This document shows positions 8,305 through 16,226 of a stretch of 36,516 nucleotides of DNA, one piece after another. This stretch comes from JAWLHU01 sp041690255. Its GTDB lineage: Bacteria; Bacillota; Sulfobacillia; Symbiobacteriales; Symbiobacteriaceae. The stretch is from the NCBI GenBank assembly GCA_041690255.1, contig JAWLHU010000028.1:1-36516 (forward strand), read 5' to 3'. Numbering within the stretch: position 1 is the first letter of the stretch; each line of letters begins with the position of its first letter. The position numbers and the translations under genes are program-made. Under the pieces are notes generated by a model. That model did not search any database. It worked only from the letters and a program-made list of their open reading frames with translations, and was not told the origin of the DNA.

Positions 8305-9111
8305 TTATGCACTAACCGTGGAGCCAGAACTCTGCTTGGGCGGCACCCCTGGACCGAGGACCCGCTTGACCATCTCATGCTCTCGCTGAAGCCGGCAGGC
8401 GGTGGTAGGGAAGAGCTCATCCTTCGGGTTGGGCACCTTGTACGTTTCAATGATCCCCTCGGCAATCGCCTGGTTAACCAGCTCATAGGTCTTGCGATCC
8501 ACAATGTCCGAGCCAGCCAGAACCCGGAGGAAGTACTTGAGGCCGACAAAGGGCTTGCCATACTCGGCGGTGTCGAGGCGGCGGATCATCATCTCCATAT
8601 CGTACATGGCCGGCGGTAGGATTCCGAGGAGGGCCTCAATGGTCGTGAAGTAGTTGACAAAGGACATGACATCCTTGCTCATGGTCTTCTCAACGGCCAC
8701 GACATGGACCTGCTTCCCTCTGGCCCGCAGTTTGCGGATCACCTGGATCATATCCCGGTCGCCACAGATCAGAATGAAGACATCAATGTCATTGCGGGTG
8801 TACATCATCTCCAGGCAGTCAAGGCTCATTTCAATGTCCGCAGCATTCTTTCGGGTACCGTCTTCGTAGTTCTTCGAGAAGACATGGCGCGGCTCCACAC
8901 TGCGACGCTGCAGTTCCGACATGAGTCCACGGAACTCCTCGTGATCAAAGTCGGCATAGGCCTGCATGAGGCAGACGGGACCACCGTCGTGCTTCTGCTC
9001 TCCCATTTCACGCAGACTGTTGATCAGTTTGTCCAGATCCGGCGTCGTGCCGTACTGTTGCTTCATGCTCCAGTAGATATTCTCGTAATCCATAAAGATA
9101 ACCGATTTCAA
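8305..9111 (-). CDS. NYN-domain (LabA/DUF88-like) putative ribonuclease
   Basis: A 268-residue protein. Residues 1–165 form a NYN domain, a PIN-like nuclease fold that uses clustered acidic residues and a metal to cut RNA. Visible markers are the N-terminal Asp-Glu-Asn motif (VIFMDYENIYWSMK), the central DIEMSLDCLEMM, and ILICGDRDMIQVIRKLRARG. The C-terminal 100 residues (about 170–268) form an additional helical segment found in a subset of the family; its role is unknown. The TTG start is supported by AAGGAGGG six bases upstream. It appears monocistronic. Nuclease activity is inferred from the fold and its acidic residues only. Confidence 0.75.
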   Translation of the reverse strand: MKSVIFMDYENIYWSMKQQYGTTPDLDKLINSLREMGEQKHDGGPVCLMQAYADFDHEEFRGLMSELQRRSVEPRHVFSKNYEDGTRKNAADIEMSLDCLEMMYTRNDIDVFILICGDRDMIQVIRKLRARGKQVHVVAVEKTMSKDVMSFVNYFTTIEALLGILPPAMYDMEMMIRRLDTAEYGKPFVGLKYFLRVLAGSDIVDRKTYELVNQAIAEGIIETYKVPNPKDELFPTTACRLQREHEMVKRVLGPGVPPKQSSGSTVSA

Positions 9112-9444
9112 CTGGGTCCCTCCTTCACTACGGGTCCTCCCGCTGAAGAGCGTTCGTGTAAGTAGCTTTGGCTGGAGTCGTGCCTTCCATACCTGCTGTC
9201 TTCGTCAGCATACGAAAAGGGGGCAGGTCCTGCTACCGGCCTGCCCCCGTTGTTTTGGGTTATGGTTACCGGATGGCCCGGTTGCACCATGGTCCCACAG
9301 CAACGAAAAGAGCGCGCGGCAGACCGGACTGAGACGTCCCCATCCACTGCATGATTAAGGCCCTTTCCGCTGGTGCATCTGTATGACATCATCTGAGAGT
9401 CTCTATATTCTTTGACAGTATTTATAGAAACTCCTGCCAAACGA
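9112..9444. other. Intergenic interval with its own terminator
   Basis: A 330-base gap lies between the ywgA terminator and the NYN gene. It contains a second strong minus-strand terminator (9219–9248), so a short minus-strand transcript of up to about 200 bases may end there. Small frames exist (for example about 28–30 codons near 9260–9350 on each strand), but none has a good ribosome site. I see no known RNA family. Confidence 0.35.
9219..9248 (-). terminator. Second minus-strand terminator between ywgA and the NYN gene
   Basis: GGGGGCAGG pairs with CCTGCCCCC; on the minus strand it is followed by CTTTTCG. The ywgA terminator lies 200 bases upstream, so this one either catches readthrough or ends an unannotated small transcript. 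Confidence 0.7.
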
Positions 9445-9483
9445 GACAAAAAACATGGGCCAACCTTTCTTGGTTGGCCCATG
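9445..9483 (-). terminator. Terminator of the ywgA gene
   Basis: A perfect 12-bp stem CATGGGCCAACC/GGTTGGCCCATG with a 6-base loop, followed on the minus strand by six T residues. It begins three bases after the ywgA stop. Confidence 0.92.
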
Positions 9484-9486
9484 CCC

Positions 9487-9996
9487 CTACAGGAGGATAC
9501 GATAGCGCTCCAATCCATCTGCATAGGCGATCACCGCTTCGACTCGCCCCGGATCGGAGAACTTGTCGGGTTTTAAACGGGGAAGGATCTCACTGACGGC
9601 TGTATCATCCTTGCCCTGCCCGCGCAGGTACATGGCTGTGGCTACTCCCTCCAGGAAGGTCGCGTCACGGCCGTTCAGGTCTTCAATCAGGGCGGAGAGC
9701 CCTGCGGCCTCCTCGCCGGCCACCATGGTGGCCCGGGGACCCGGGGTGTAGACATAGTGGTGGTTGCCGGCGGGGCCAGGAAGGCTCTCCTCCTGCGCAA
9801 TGCCCCAGTCAACCATCTCCTTCAGTTTGACGGCCAGCACTTCGGAGTAAGGCCCCCAGACGTGCAGATCGAACGGCTCTGGGAAAGCGTGGCCGAGGCT
9901 CTGGGCTATGAAGACCATCTTCTGCAGCTTCTTGCGCCCACGCACCTCACCAGCGGTCACCAGGAGCCGTGCCACATCCTGATAGGAGTGAAACAT
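9487..9996 (-). CDS. ywgA: YwgA-family protein
   Basis: A 169-residue protein similar in length and motifs to Bacillus subtilis YwgA, which also sits beside ywfO. The segment GRKKLQKMVFIAQSLGHAFP followed by HVWGPYSEVL resembles the core of Panacea/SocA-type antitoxin domains, which also carry a KLQKL…Y/F-A motif and a W.GPV/Y motif; that link is my inference. The C-terminal half is helical and rich in Asp, Gly and Ala. The ribosome site is modest (GGGGGTG, 9 bases). Two LexA-like boxes lie 15–53 bases upstream of the start codon, so the gene may be separately regulated although it follows ywfO by only 74 bases. Confidence 0.7.
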   Translation of the reverse strand: MFHSYQDVARLLVTAGEVRGRKKLQKMVFIAQSLGHAFPEPFDLHVWGPYSEVLAVKLKEMVDWGIAQEESLPGPAGNHHYVYTPGPRATMVAGEEAAGLSALIEDLNGRDATFLEGVATAMYLRGQGKDDTAVSEILPRLKPDKFSDPGRVEAVIAYADGLERYRILL

Positions 9997-10010
9997 AGAC
10001 GGTACACCCC

Positions 10011-10049
10011 CGAAACATATGTTCGTGATACTCTGCGAACGTATATTCG
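10011..10049 (-). promoter_or_regulatory. Pair of LexA-like operator boxes upstream of ywgA
   Basis: Box 2 (10036–10049) reads CGAACGTATATTCG, one base from the Gram-positive LexA consensus CGAAC-N4-GTTCG. Box 1 (10011–10025) reads CGAAACATATGTTCG, with a perfect GTTCG half-site and a degenerate other half. Both lie in the short gap between ywfO and ywgA, where a repressor would block ywgA transcription. The match is to a short motif and could also serve another regulator that binds GTTCG/CGAAC repeats. Confidence 0.4.
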
Positions 10050-10070
10050 TGAGCAGTGGAATAATCCCTG

Positions 10071-11354
10071 CTAGGACTCCAACAGTTTTTCGACCGCATC
10101 AACCGCTTCACGTGGCACAAAGAGAACGTAGCGAGTGACCCGCTCGGTCGCGATTGACTTCAGCACGTCGGAGACGGCGGTCACCTCTCGCAGTTCGGGC
10201 GGCCTTGCCCAGTCCACCAGCACCTGAAGAGGCGGCGAACCACCCTCGGTCGGAGCCACGTAGTACTGGTAGGCAACGTTAGAGGTCCGGTCAATATGGT
10301 GGTAGTACTCCGGGTGTGGGAACCCGGCAGCACGGACCGTATCGGCAATGGCGGTGAGCCGCTCAGCCACCTGGTTGATCTGCTCCCGCCCACTGAGGCG
10401 GATCCCCGTAAACAGGTGCCGCTCAATGAACCGCCGGCTCAAATCAGCCAGGACGGGATCGGCCGAGCCGGTCCATCGCTTGATCGCATAGAGCACGTCG
10501 GTCTCATCCAGTGCAAGGTACTGGGCCAGGGTCATGGACCGCCCTTCCAGAATCGGCTCCAGGGAAGGCGGAATGAAGGCGATGCGATCCCGGGCGCCGG
10601 CCCGGACCAGATCTACAGCCCTTTGAAGCATCATCTCAAGCACGACCTCGATCGAACGGGTCGCCTTGTGGAAGTAGACGTTCCAGTACATGAAGTACCG
10701 GGCCAGCAGGAACTCCTCCGCGGAGTGGATGCCCTTGTCGGTCAGGGCAAGGTGGTCGTCGAAGACCGTGATTGTCTGAATCAGCCGCTCCAGGTCGAAC
10801 TGGCCGTAGGTGACACCACACATGCGGCTATCACGCAACAGGTAGTCCATACGGTCGACATCGAGCTGGCTAGAGATCAGCTCCTTGAGGAAGGGTTTGC
10901 CTTCCCAGGAGCCGCTTATAAAAGAGGCGATTCGCGAGGGCCAGGACGGATTCCTGCCGACGAGGATCTGGAAAATGCTTGATTCCTCACTGGTAATCAC
11001 CTGCTGGACCCATCGCTCGTGGTGAACCTTGGTCAGTTTCTCGAACAGATGAGAGAAGGGGCCATGGCCAATGTCGTGCAGAAGAGCCGCACAACAGGTC
11101 ATGGCATGCTCCTCTTCAGTAATCTCCACACCGTGCTCTCGCAAGTGCTTCAGAACCCGGTTCATAAGGTGATAGACCCCAAGAGAATGGGCAAACCGGG
11201 TATGCTCGGCCCCGGGGTACGAGATAAAGGAGGTGCCCAACTGGCGAATGCGCCGGAGCCTCTGGAACTCTGGGCTCTGTATAAGGGCAAATACGGTCGG
11301 GTCGGTCACCGAGATATTGCCGTGAATCGGGTCCCGAAACACGTATTCCTTCAT
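10071..11354 (-). CDS. ywfO: YwfO-type HD-domain phosphohydrolase
   Basis: A 427-residue HD-superfamily protein like B. subtilis YwfO, related to dNTP triphosphohydrolases. It opens with EYVFRDPIHGNISVTDPTVF, typical of the family. The metal-binding residues appear as H in EHTRFAHSLGVYHL, HD in CAALLHDIGHGPFSHLFE, and a later Asp in QLDVDRMDYLLRDS. The C-terminal half is helical with no second domain recognised. The ATG at 11354 has GGAGGAGG at about 7 bases; an upstream in-frame ATG at 11393 lacks such a site. It lies between a membrane pseudokinase (48 bases upstream) and ywgA. The likely role is nucleotide or dNTP turnover; the substrate cannot be read from sequence. Confidence 0.85.
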   Translation of the reverse strand: MKEYVFRDPIHGNISVTDPTVFALIQSPEFQRLRRIRQLGTSFISYPGAEHTRFAHSLGVYHLMNRVLKHLREHGVEITEEEHAMTCCAALLHDIGHGPFSHLFEKLTKVHHERWVQQVITSEESSIFQILVGRNPSWPSRIASFISGSWEGKPFLKELISSQLDVDRMDYLLRDSRMCGVTYGQFDLERLIQTITVFDDHLALTDKGIHSAEEFLLARYFMYWNVYFHKATRSIEVVLEMMLQRAVDLVRAGARDRIAFIPPSLEPILEGRSMTLAQYLALDETDVLYAIKRWTGSADPVLADLSRRFIERHLFTGIRLSGREQINQVAERLTAIADTVRAAGFPHPEYYHHIDRTSNVAYQYYVAPTEGGSPPLQVLVDWARPPELREVTAVSDVLKSIATERVTRYVLFVPREAVDAVEKLLES

Positions 11355-11402
11355 GTTCTTCCTCCTCCGTCCACCACGGGGCGCCCCTGCCATTGTAGCA
11401 GG

Positions 11403-12725
11403 TTACGCCCTACTGCTAAAGTGGAGGATTCCGCCTCGATATGACTGGAATCGCAGCCCCAACCATTCCTGTACATTGGGAAGCAGCTTGATCCATAGCG
11501 TGTCGCCTATCTGTTCGGAGACAGGGAGCACAAGCGATCGATCGCCCTCCTGCAGGACAACCTGGCCGTTCGCAGCAACCACCCACTCCAGCTTCCGGGA
11601 CAGCAAGCGGTTCATTGCTGTGACATCTATATATGGATGATTAGGGCTAGTGTAGATATATGTATCGCCGCGTTTCTCGCCATTAAGAAAGAGCATCACG
11701 CGCTGTGGGACCATTTGCGCCTCGGCATAGACGGGGTGGACGAGCTCAGGCTTGGGGAAGACGGTAACGGTCGGCACACTGCGGAGCCAAACAGGCAGGT
11801 ACTGCTCGGGGACCAGGCCCAACTTCACGGCAGTGCCGGCGGCCAGCACAAAGGTGAACAGGCCGACAATCAGGGTGCCCAACCAGCGCTTCCAGGGCCG
11901 CCGGACCCGTTGATACTGGAGGGGTAGTGCACCCCGGCTGTAGCCACCGCGCGGTGCCGGCGGTGCAGCCCACGGTCGATCGTCCAGGGGAATATGTGGG
12001 GCCCGAACAAACTGGCGTGCGGCCTCGCTTCGGGCTGCTTGAGCCCGGGCCCGGACTCGCTGAATGAGCGCTTGGAACTCGCGGTCCTTCCCGGCCCGGG
12101 CCAACTCCGCCCGCAGTTCAGCCAGAGATGGGTACGACCGCCCGAGGCAACGAATGATCAGCAGTTGGAGCCCGGGCGAGGCGAGGCTTTCCAGTTGGGA
12201 CACCTGGGGGCGGCTCCGCCGGATCGTCTCGCCGGTCACCACCCAGTAGAGCAGGACGCCGAATGGGTAGACACCCAGCGGTTCCGGCGTCTTGGCATGG
12301 GCTTCGGGGGCGTGTGCCAGGGCCAGATAGTCAAGCTGCCAGCGGCCGAGCCGGTCCCGCACAATGCAGGCCGGGTCGATGTAAGCCGGCACCATGGGCG
12401 GTATCGTGGCGGCAAGGTTGAGCAGGGCATCGACCGTGCTCAGCAGGGCACTAAGCAGGTCTGACTCCGTCAGGCTCCCCTGCAGCCGGAGGTCCTCCAG
12501 CTTCTCCCCCTCGGGAATTTGGCCCACCCACCAGCGGGTCGGTGGCTCCACGCCCAACTCTTTGAGCGCGGGCAGGTTCGGGTGGGCGTAGGTACCTCCC
12601 ACCATGCCAAGCGGCTCACCGACCAGGTAGACGGAATGGTTGGTCCGCCGGTCGCGGGCGGTACAGAAGCGCCGCCCGGCCCATTCCGTCTCCTGCACGA
12701 TCACATACGATTGCAGGCTGCTCAT
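11403..12725 (-). CDS. Membrane-anchored pseudokinase with an extracytoplasmic domain
   Basis: A 440-residue protein. Residues about 1–215 look like a degenerate Ser/Thr kinase: the C-lobe frame is visible (AYIDPACIVRDRLGRWQLDY corresponding to the catalytic loop and DFG region, VYPFGVLLYWVVTGE corresponding to Y-S-x-G-V-x-L-Y-E-x-x-T-G-E). However, the glycine loop, VAIK lysine, HRD and DFG residues are missing, so catalysis is unlikely. A basic linker leads to one transmembrane helix at about 280–300 (LGTLIVGLFTFVLAAGTAVK). About 140 outside residues contain a copper-amine-oxidase-like stalk segment (PYIDVTAMNRLLSRKLEWVV). I chose the ATG at 12725 (GGGGGTG, 6 bases) over 12773. It probably heads an operon with ywfO; the pseudokinase reading is inference from motif spacing. 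Confidence 0.65.
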   Translation of the reverse strand: MSSLQSYVIVQETEWAGRRFCTARDRRTNHSVYLVGEPLGMVGGTYAHPNLPALKELGVEPPTRWWVGQIPEGEKLEDLRLQGSLTESDLLSALLSTVDALLNLAATIPPMVPAYIDPACIVRDRLGRWQLDYLALAHAPEAHAKTPEPLGVYPFGVLLYWVVTGETIRRSRPQVSQLESLASPGLQLLIIRCLGRSYPSLAELRAELARAGKDREFQALIQRVRARAQAARSEAARQFVRAPHIPLDDRPWAAPPAPRGGYSRGALPLQYQRVRRPWKRWLGTLIVGLFTFVLAAGTAVKLGLVPEQYLPVWLRSVPTVTVFPKPELVHPVYAEAQMVPQRVMLFLNGEKRGDTYIYTSPNHPYIDVTAMNRLLSRKLEWVVAANGQVVLQEGDRSLVLPVSEQIGDTLWIKLLPNVQEWLGLRFQSYRGGILHFSSRA

Positions 12726-12806
12726 GTTGAACACCCCCGTCCCAGCCTCTTCACAATGTAATACGCATACCATCTACATTTGTTCGAAGATGGGGGCCGA
12801 ATAGGC

Positions 12807-12842
12807 AAAAAAAGTGGGCCTGAGGCTGTACCTCAGACCCAC
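12807..12842 (-). terminator. Terminator of pyrG
   Basis: A 12-bp stem GTGGGCCTGAGG/CCTCAGACCCAC (one mismatch or wobble) with a 5-base loop, followed by seven T residues on the minus strand, 13 bases after the pyrG stop. Confidence 0.93.
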
Positions 12843-12855
12843 AGATTGGCAGATG

Positions 12856-14487
12856 TTACTTGGCGAGCCGACGCTCACGGTTCTCCAGGGAGGCACGAAT
12901 GAAGTCTCGGAACAGGGGCTGCGGCCGGTTGGGGCGGCTCTTGAACTCCGGATGGTACTGGACGCCGATAAACCACGGATGGTTCTCCAGCTCGACCACC
13001 TCGACCAGGTTGCCCTCCCGCCAGACACCGACCGGCTTCAGGCCGACGGCCTTCAGGCGGTCAACATAGGCGTTGTTGACCTCCCAGCGGTGCCGATGCC
13101 TCTCGTAGACGAGCTCCTCACCGTATGCCGCTGCGGCCTTGGATCCGGGTTCCAGGTGGCAGGGATAGGCGCCGAGCCGCATGGTGCCGCCGAGGTGGGT
13201 GACCTCCTTCTGGGCCTCCATGAGATCGATCACCGGTTCCTTGCAGTCGAGCACGAACTCCGTGGAGTTGGCTTTGGGCAGCCCGACCAGGTGGCGGGCG
13301 ACCTCAATGACTGCTGACTGCATGCCCATGCAGATGCCGAAGAACGGCACCAGGTTCTCACGAGCATAACGAATAGCGTTGATCTTCCCCTCAATGCCCC
13401 GGTAGCCAAAGCCGCCGGGCACAAGGATGCCATCCATATTGCCGAGCTGCTCGATGAGGGCTTCATCCACATTCCCGTTCTCCAGCTTCTCGGAATCAAT
13501 CCAGTGGATGTTCACCCGGGCATCGTTATGGATGCCGGCATGGTTGAGTGATTCGACCACGGAGAGATAGGCGTCTTCCAGGGCGACGTACTTGCCCACC
13601 AGGGCGATGTCGACAACCTTCTTCGGATTGATCGCCCGGTCCACCAGGCCGGCCCACTCGGTCAGGTCCGGGCTGCGCTCGGCAAGGCCGAGCCGCTGGC
13701 AGGCGATTCGGGCCAGGCCCTCCTCCTCCATTACCAGCGGAACCTTGTAGAGCGAGTCCAGGTCTACGTTCGGAATGACAGCGTTCGACGGTACATCGCA
13801 GAAGAGTGCGATCTTCTCCCGCAGGTCCTTCGGGATCTCCTGCTCGGAGCGGCAGACGATCACGTCGGGCTGGATGCCGATCGAGCGAAGCTCCCGTACG
13901 GAGTGCTGCGTCGGCTTGGTCTTCATTTCACCCGACGCCGCAATGTACGGCACGAGGGTGACGTGCAGGAAGAGGACATCGTCCTTCCGGGGGACCTCGT
14001 TCTTGAACTGGCGGATCGCCTCGAGGAACGGAAGGCTCTCAATATCGCCGACCGTACCGCCGATCTCGACCAGGACAACATCCGCCGAATGGTCTTCCGC
14101 CACCCGGTGCATGTTCGCCTTGATCTCGTTGGTGATGTGCGGGATTACCTGCACGGTGCCGCCGAGATAGTCGCCCCGCCGCTCCTTGGCAATGACCGAC
14201 GAGTAGATCTTGCCGGTCGTGACGTTATTGCCCTTGCCGAGGTTCACGTCAATGAACCGCTCGTAGTGCCCCAGGTCCAGGTCGCACTCCGCGCCGTCCT
14301 CGGTGACAAAGACCTCACCATGCTGGATCGGATTCATCGTACCCGGATCCACATTCAAGTAAGGGTCAAATTTAAGGGCGGTGACCCTATAGCCCCGGCT
14401 CTTAATGAGCCTGCCGAGGGACGCCGCCGTAATGCCCTTACCGAGCCCCGAAACCACGCCGCCGGTAATGAAAATAAACTTGGCCAT
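12856..14487 (-). CDS. pyrG: CTP synthase
   Basis: A 543-residue glutamine-dependent CTP synthase, full length for the family, which aminates UTP to CTP. The N-terminal synthetase domain begins KFIFITGGVVSGLGKGITAA with the P-loop and includes the QHGEVFVTEDGAECDLDLGH nucleotide-binding region. The C-terminal class I glutamine amidotransferase domain shows GGFGYRG, the nucleophile Cys in FGICMGMQ and the His-Glu pair in GVQYHPEFKSRP. The ATG has GGGAGGG at 7 bases. It lies next to rpoE as in Bacillus but has its own promoter (14548–14577) and terminator. The predicted transcript would begin with GGG, reminiscent of pyrG leaders that sense CTP, but I see no attenuator hairpin in the leader. 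Confidence 0.97.
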   Translation of the reverse strand: MAKFIFITGGVVSGLGKGITAASLGRLIKSRGYRVTALKFDPYLNVDPGTMNPIQHGEVFVTEDGAECDLDLGHYERFIDVNLGKGNNVTTGKIYSSVIAKERRGDYLGGTVQVIPHITNEIKANMHRVAEDHSADVVLVEIGGTVGDIESLPFLEAIRQFKNEVPRKDDVLFLHVTLVPYIAASGEMKTKPTQHSVRELRSIGIQPDVIVCRSEQEIPKDLREKIALFCDVPSNAVIPNVDLDSLYKVPLVMEEEGLARIACQRLGLAERSPDLTEWAGLVDRAINPKKVVDIALVGKYVALEDAYLSVVESLNHAGIHNDARVNIHWIDSEKLENGNVDEALIEQLGNMDGILVPGGFGYRGIEGKINAIRYARENLVPFFGICMGMQSAVIEVARHLVGLPKANSTEFVLDCKEPVIDLMEAQKEVTHLGGTMRLGAYPCHLEPGSKAAAAYGEELVYERHRHRWEVNNAYVDRLKAVGLKPVGVWREGNLVEVVELENHPWFIGVQYHPEFKSRPNRPQPLFRDFIRASLENRERRLAK

Positions 14488-14547
14488 CTACGTGCCCTCC
14501 CTGGATAGCTAGGCCGCCCCTTCTGGTGCGAGCACACATACCCGACT

Positions 14548-14577
14548 ATTTTAGCCATCCCACTGGAGGAGTGTCAA
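14548..14577 (-). promoter_or_regulatory. Sigma-A promoter of pyrG
   Basis: On the minus strand a perfect -35 TTGACA (14572–14577) is followed after 18 bases by -10 TAAAAT (14548–14553). Transcription would start near 14541 in a GGG run, about 55 bases before the pyrG ATG. Confidence 0.75.
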
Positions 14578-14616
14578 GCCAACTTTGCCACCAGTGAGTA
14601 GATCAGAAACCACGCG

Positions 14617-14645
14617 AAAAGGAGGGGACAGCAAGTATCCCCTCC
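14617..14645 (-). terminator. Terminator of rpoE
   Basis: GGAGGGGA pairs with TCCCCTCC around a 9-base loop and is followed by TTTT on the minus strand. It separates rpoE from the pyrG promoter. Confidence 0.8.
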
Positions 14646-14676
14646 ACCGGTTAGCCCGGCTTGCGGGGTGCCGGGG

Positions 14677-15144
14677 TTAGTCCTCGTCTTCGCTATCGTC
14701 GTCAGAGTCGAGGTCGGAATCGTCCTCTTCGTCGAAGGTTTCCTCATCAACGAATTCGTCATCGACCTCTTCGAGTTCCTCTTCCTCTTCTTCCCCTTCG
14801 TAGCCGAAATCATCCTCTTCGGCGTCGGCCGCCTTCTTCGCCTTGCCCCGCCCGCCGGCAGGTGCAGGGGACTCGGGCCGGATCTTGACGACCTTGGACG
14901 ACTTGGGCTGCCACTCACGCAGGCCCCACTCACCGTTACCCTGGTGGATGAACCGAGAATCCAGGTTGATCTCCGTGTGCATTTGTGCGATCAGCCGGCC
15001 CGGATTCTCCTGGCTGATTGCCTTGACCCGCATGACCTCGCTGATCAACTGCTTAAAGTGCATTGGTTTGCCAAAGTTCTTCAAAATCGTAAAGGCCAAG
15101 TCCGTTACCGACATATCCGGCCTCAATTCGCTCGGCACTCCCAT
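14677..15144 (-). CDS. rpoE: RNA polymerase delta subunit
   Basis: About 155 residues. Residues about 1–90 form the HARE-HTH/delta N-terminal domain (MSVTDLAFTILKNFGKPMHF, DLSRF/WGLREW region), which binds core RNA polymerase. After a basic linker the C-terminus is a long Asp/Glu tail (about 50 residues, nearly all acidic), the hallmark of the Firmicutes delta subunit, which displaces nucleic acid and speeds polymerase recycling. I prefer the ATG at 15144 (GGAG, 9 bases) to the ATG at 15168, whose only candidate site is 3 bases away. It sits directly upstream of pyrG, a conserved Firmicutes order. Confidence 0.92.
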   Translation of the reverse strand: MGVPSELRPDMSVTDLAFTILKNFGKPMHFKQLISEVMRVKAISQENPGRLIAQMHTEINLDSRFIHQGNGEWGLREWQPKSSKVVKIRPESPAPAGGRGKAKKAADAEEDDFGYEGEEEEEELEEVDDEFVDEETFDEEDDSDLDSDDDSEDED

Positions 15145-15281
15145 TCGATCACGCTCCCTGTTGTCCATCTGCCTCGATGGGCAACCTCAGGTCTAGGGCA
15201 CCCGACAGCCGCCAAAATCGAGGGGAGAGATTCGACCGAGGTCTCCGTTTTCCTGCCACTACGGCAGGTCATACACGGAAA

Positions 15282-15310
15282 TTTATCCCTATAGACGTGT
15301 TCTGCGACAA
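15282..15310 (-). promoter_or_regulatory. Candidate promoter of rpoE
   Basis: On the minus strand TTGTCG (15305–15310) and GATAAA (15282–15287) are spaced by 17 bases. Each hexamer matches four of six consensus bases. A small hairpin CCTGCC/GGCAGG (15251–15267) lies downstream in the leader. Confidence 0.4.
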
Positions 15311-15438
15311 ATCGGTTCGGTCCATTGCAGCAAAATGGGGAAAAAATTTGAATACCTTCGTGGCCCGTAACGCTCCACCCTATGCGGCTCGCCGGACGAG
15401 AGTCACGGGCCGCAAAATCTTTACCGCCCATACGTTAC

Positions 15439-15470
15439 AAAAAAAGGGCGCTCTCCGTCAAGAGCGCCCT
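15439..15470 (-). terminator. Terminator of the lysine fermentation operon
   Basis: A perfect 10-bp stem AGGGCGCTCT/AGAGCGCCCT with a 6-base loop, followed by at least seven T residues on the minus strand, 13 bases after the kamE stop. The remaining gap to rpoE (15145–15438) holds only the candidate rpoE promoter and leader. Confidence 0.93.
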
Positions 15471-15482
15471 CGACAATTTCGC

Positions 15483-16226
15483 CTAAAGTGTAACCCCGTT
15501 ACGAACCAGCAATTCCTGGAGAATGAATGCCGCCACTTCCGACGGGACTGAGCCCGGCCCGAAGCCGACATCGTAGCCCAGTTCCACAGCTAGCTCATGG
15601 GTTATGCGCGGACCGCCGGCGATCAGGATCACCTTGTCACGCATGCCCTCCGCCTCTAGCAGGTCGACCAGTTGCGTCAGGTTGTGCAGGTGAATGTTCT
15701 TCTGTGTGACTACCTGGCTGACCAGAATGGCGTCGGCCTTCACTTCCTGCGCCTTGGCAACCAGGACCTCGTTCGGCACCTGACTGCCCAGGTTGTAGAC
15801 GTGGAATTCACTGTACCGCTCCAGCCCGTAGTCACCGTGGAAGCCCTTCATGTTGAGAATGGCATCCAGGCCCACGGTGTGTGCGTCGGTGCCCGTGCAG
15901 GCGCCCACAACCGTAATGCGCCGGCCCAGCTTCTCGCGGGTAAGCTGGTTCACCTGCTCCATGGTCCAGGTCGGCACCTTCGCCTCGGGGACGTGGATGG
16001 CACTCACGTCCACCCCCTCGAGCACCTTGGCGTAGACCACGAAGAAGGTGTAGCCGCCCCCCAGGTCCTTCATGTAGACGATCTGCGGGTTATCCAGGTT
16101 CATCTTCAGGCAGAGTTGCCGGGCTGCCTCCCGACCCACACCCCCAGCCTTGACCGGCAGCGTGAAGGAGAGCTGAATGGCGCCATCGTTCGTGGTGTCG
16201 CCGTACGGCTTGATCATCTCGCTCAC
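15483..16226 (-). CDS. kamE: Lysine 5,6-aminomutase beta subunit
   Basis: A 247-residue B12-binding subunit of the adenosylcobalamin- and PLP-dependent aminomutase that converts beta-lysine to 3,5-diaminohexanoate. The base-off cobalamin motif is DAHTVG with His116. The lysine expected to hold PLP is in AILNMKGF, Lys127, eleven residues later, the same spacing as the His133/Lys144 pair of characterised beta subunits. A Rossmann-like cobalamin domain (AKAQEVKADAILVSQVVTQK, LIAGGPRITHELAVELGYDV) completes it. Its ATG overlaps the kamD stop by 4 bases, which fits stoichiometric coupled translation. It is the last gene of the operon. Confidence 0.95.
   Translation of the reverse strand: MSEMIKPYGDTTNDGAIQLSFTLPVKAGGVGREAARQLCLKMNLDNPQIVYMKDLGGGYTFFVVYAKVLEGVDVSAIHVPEAKVPTWTMEQVNQLTREKLGRRITVVGACTGTDAHTVGLDAILNMKGFHGDYGLERYSEFHVYNLGSQVPNEVLVAKAQEVKADAILVSQVVTQKNIHLHNLTQLVDLLEAEGMRDKVILIAGGPRITHELAVELGYDVGFGPGSVPSEVAAFILQELLVRNGVTL

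Noticed and set aside
9108..9524. 138-codon minus-strand frame spanning two terminators
   Set aside because: It would run through two strong hairpins and the end of ywgA, with no ribosome site.
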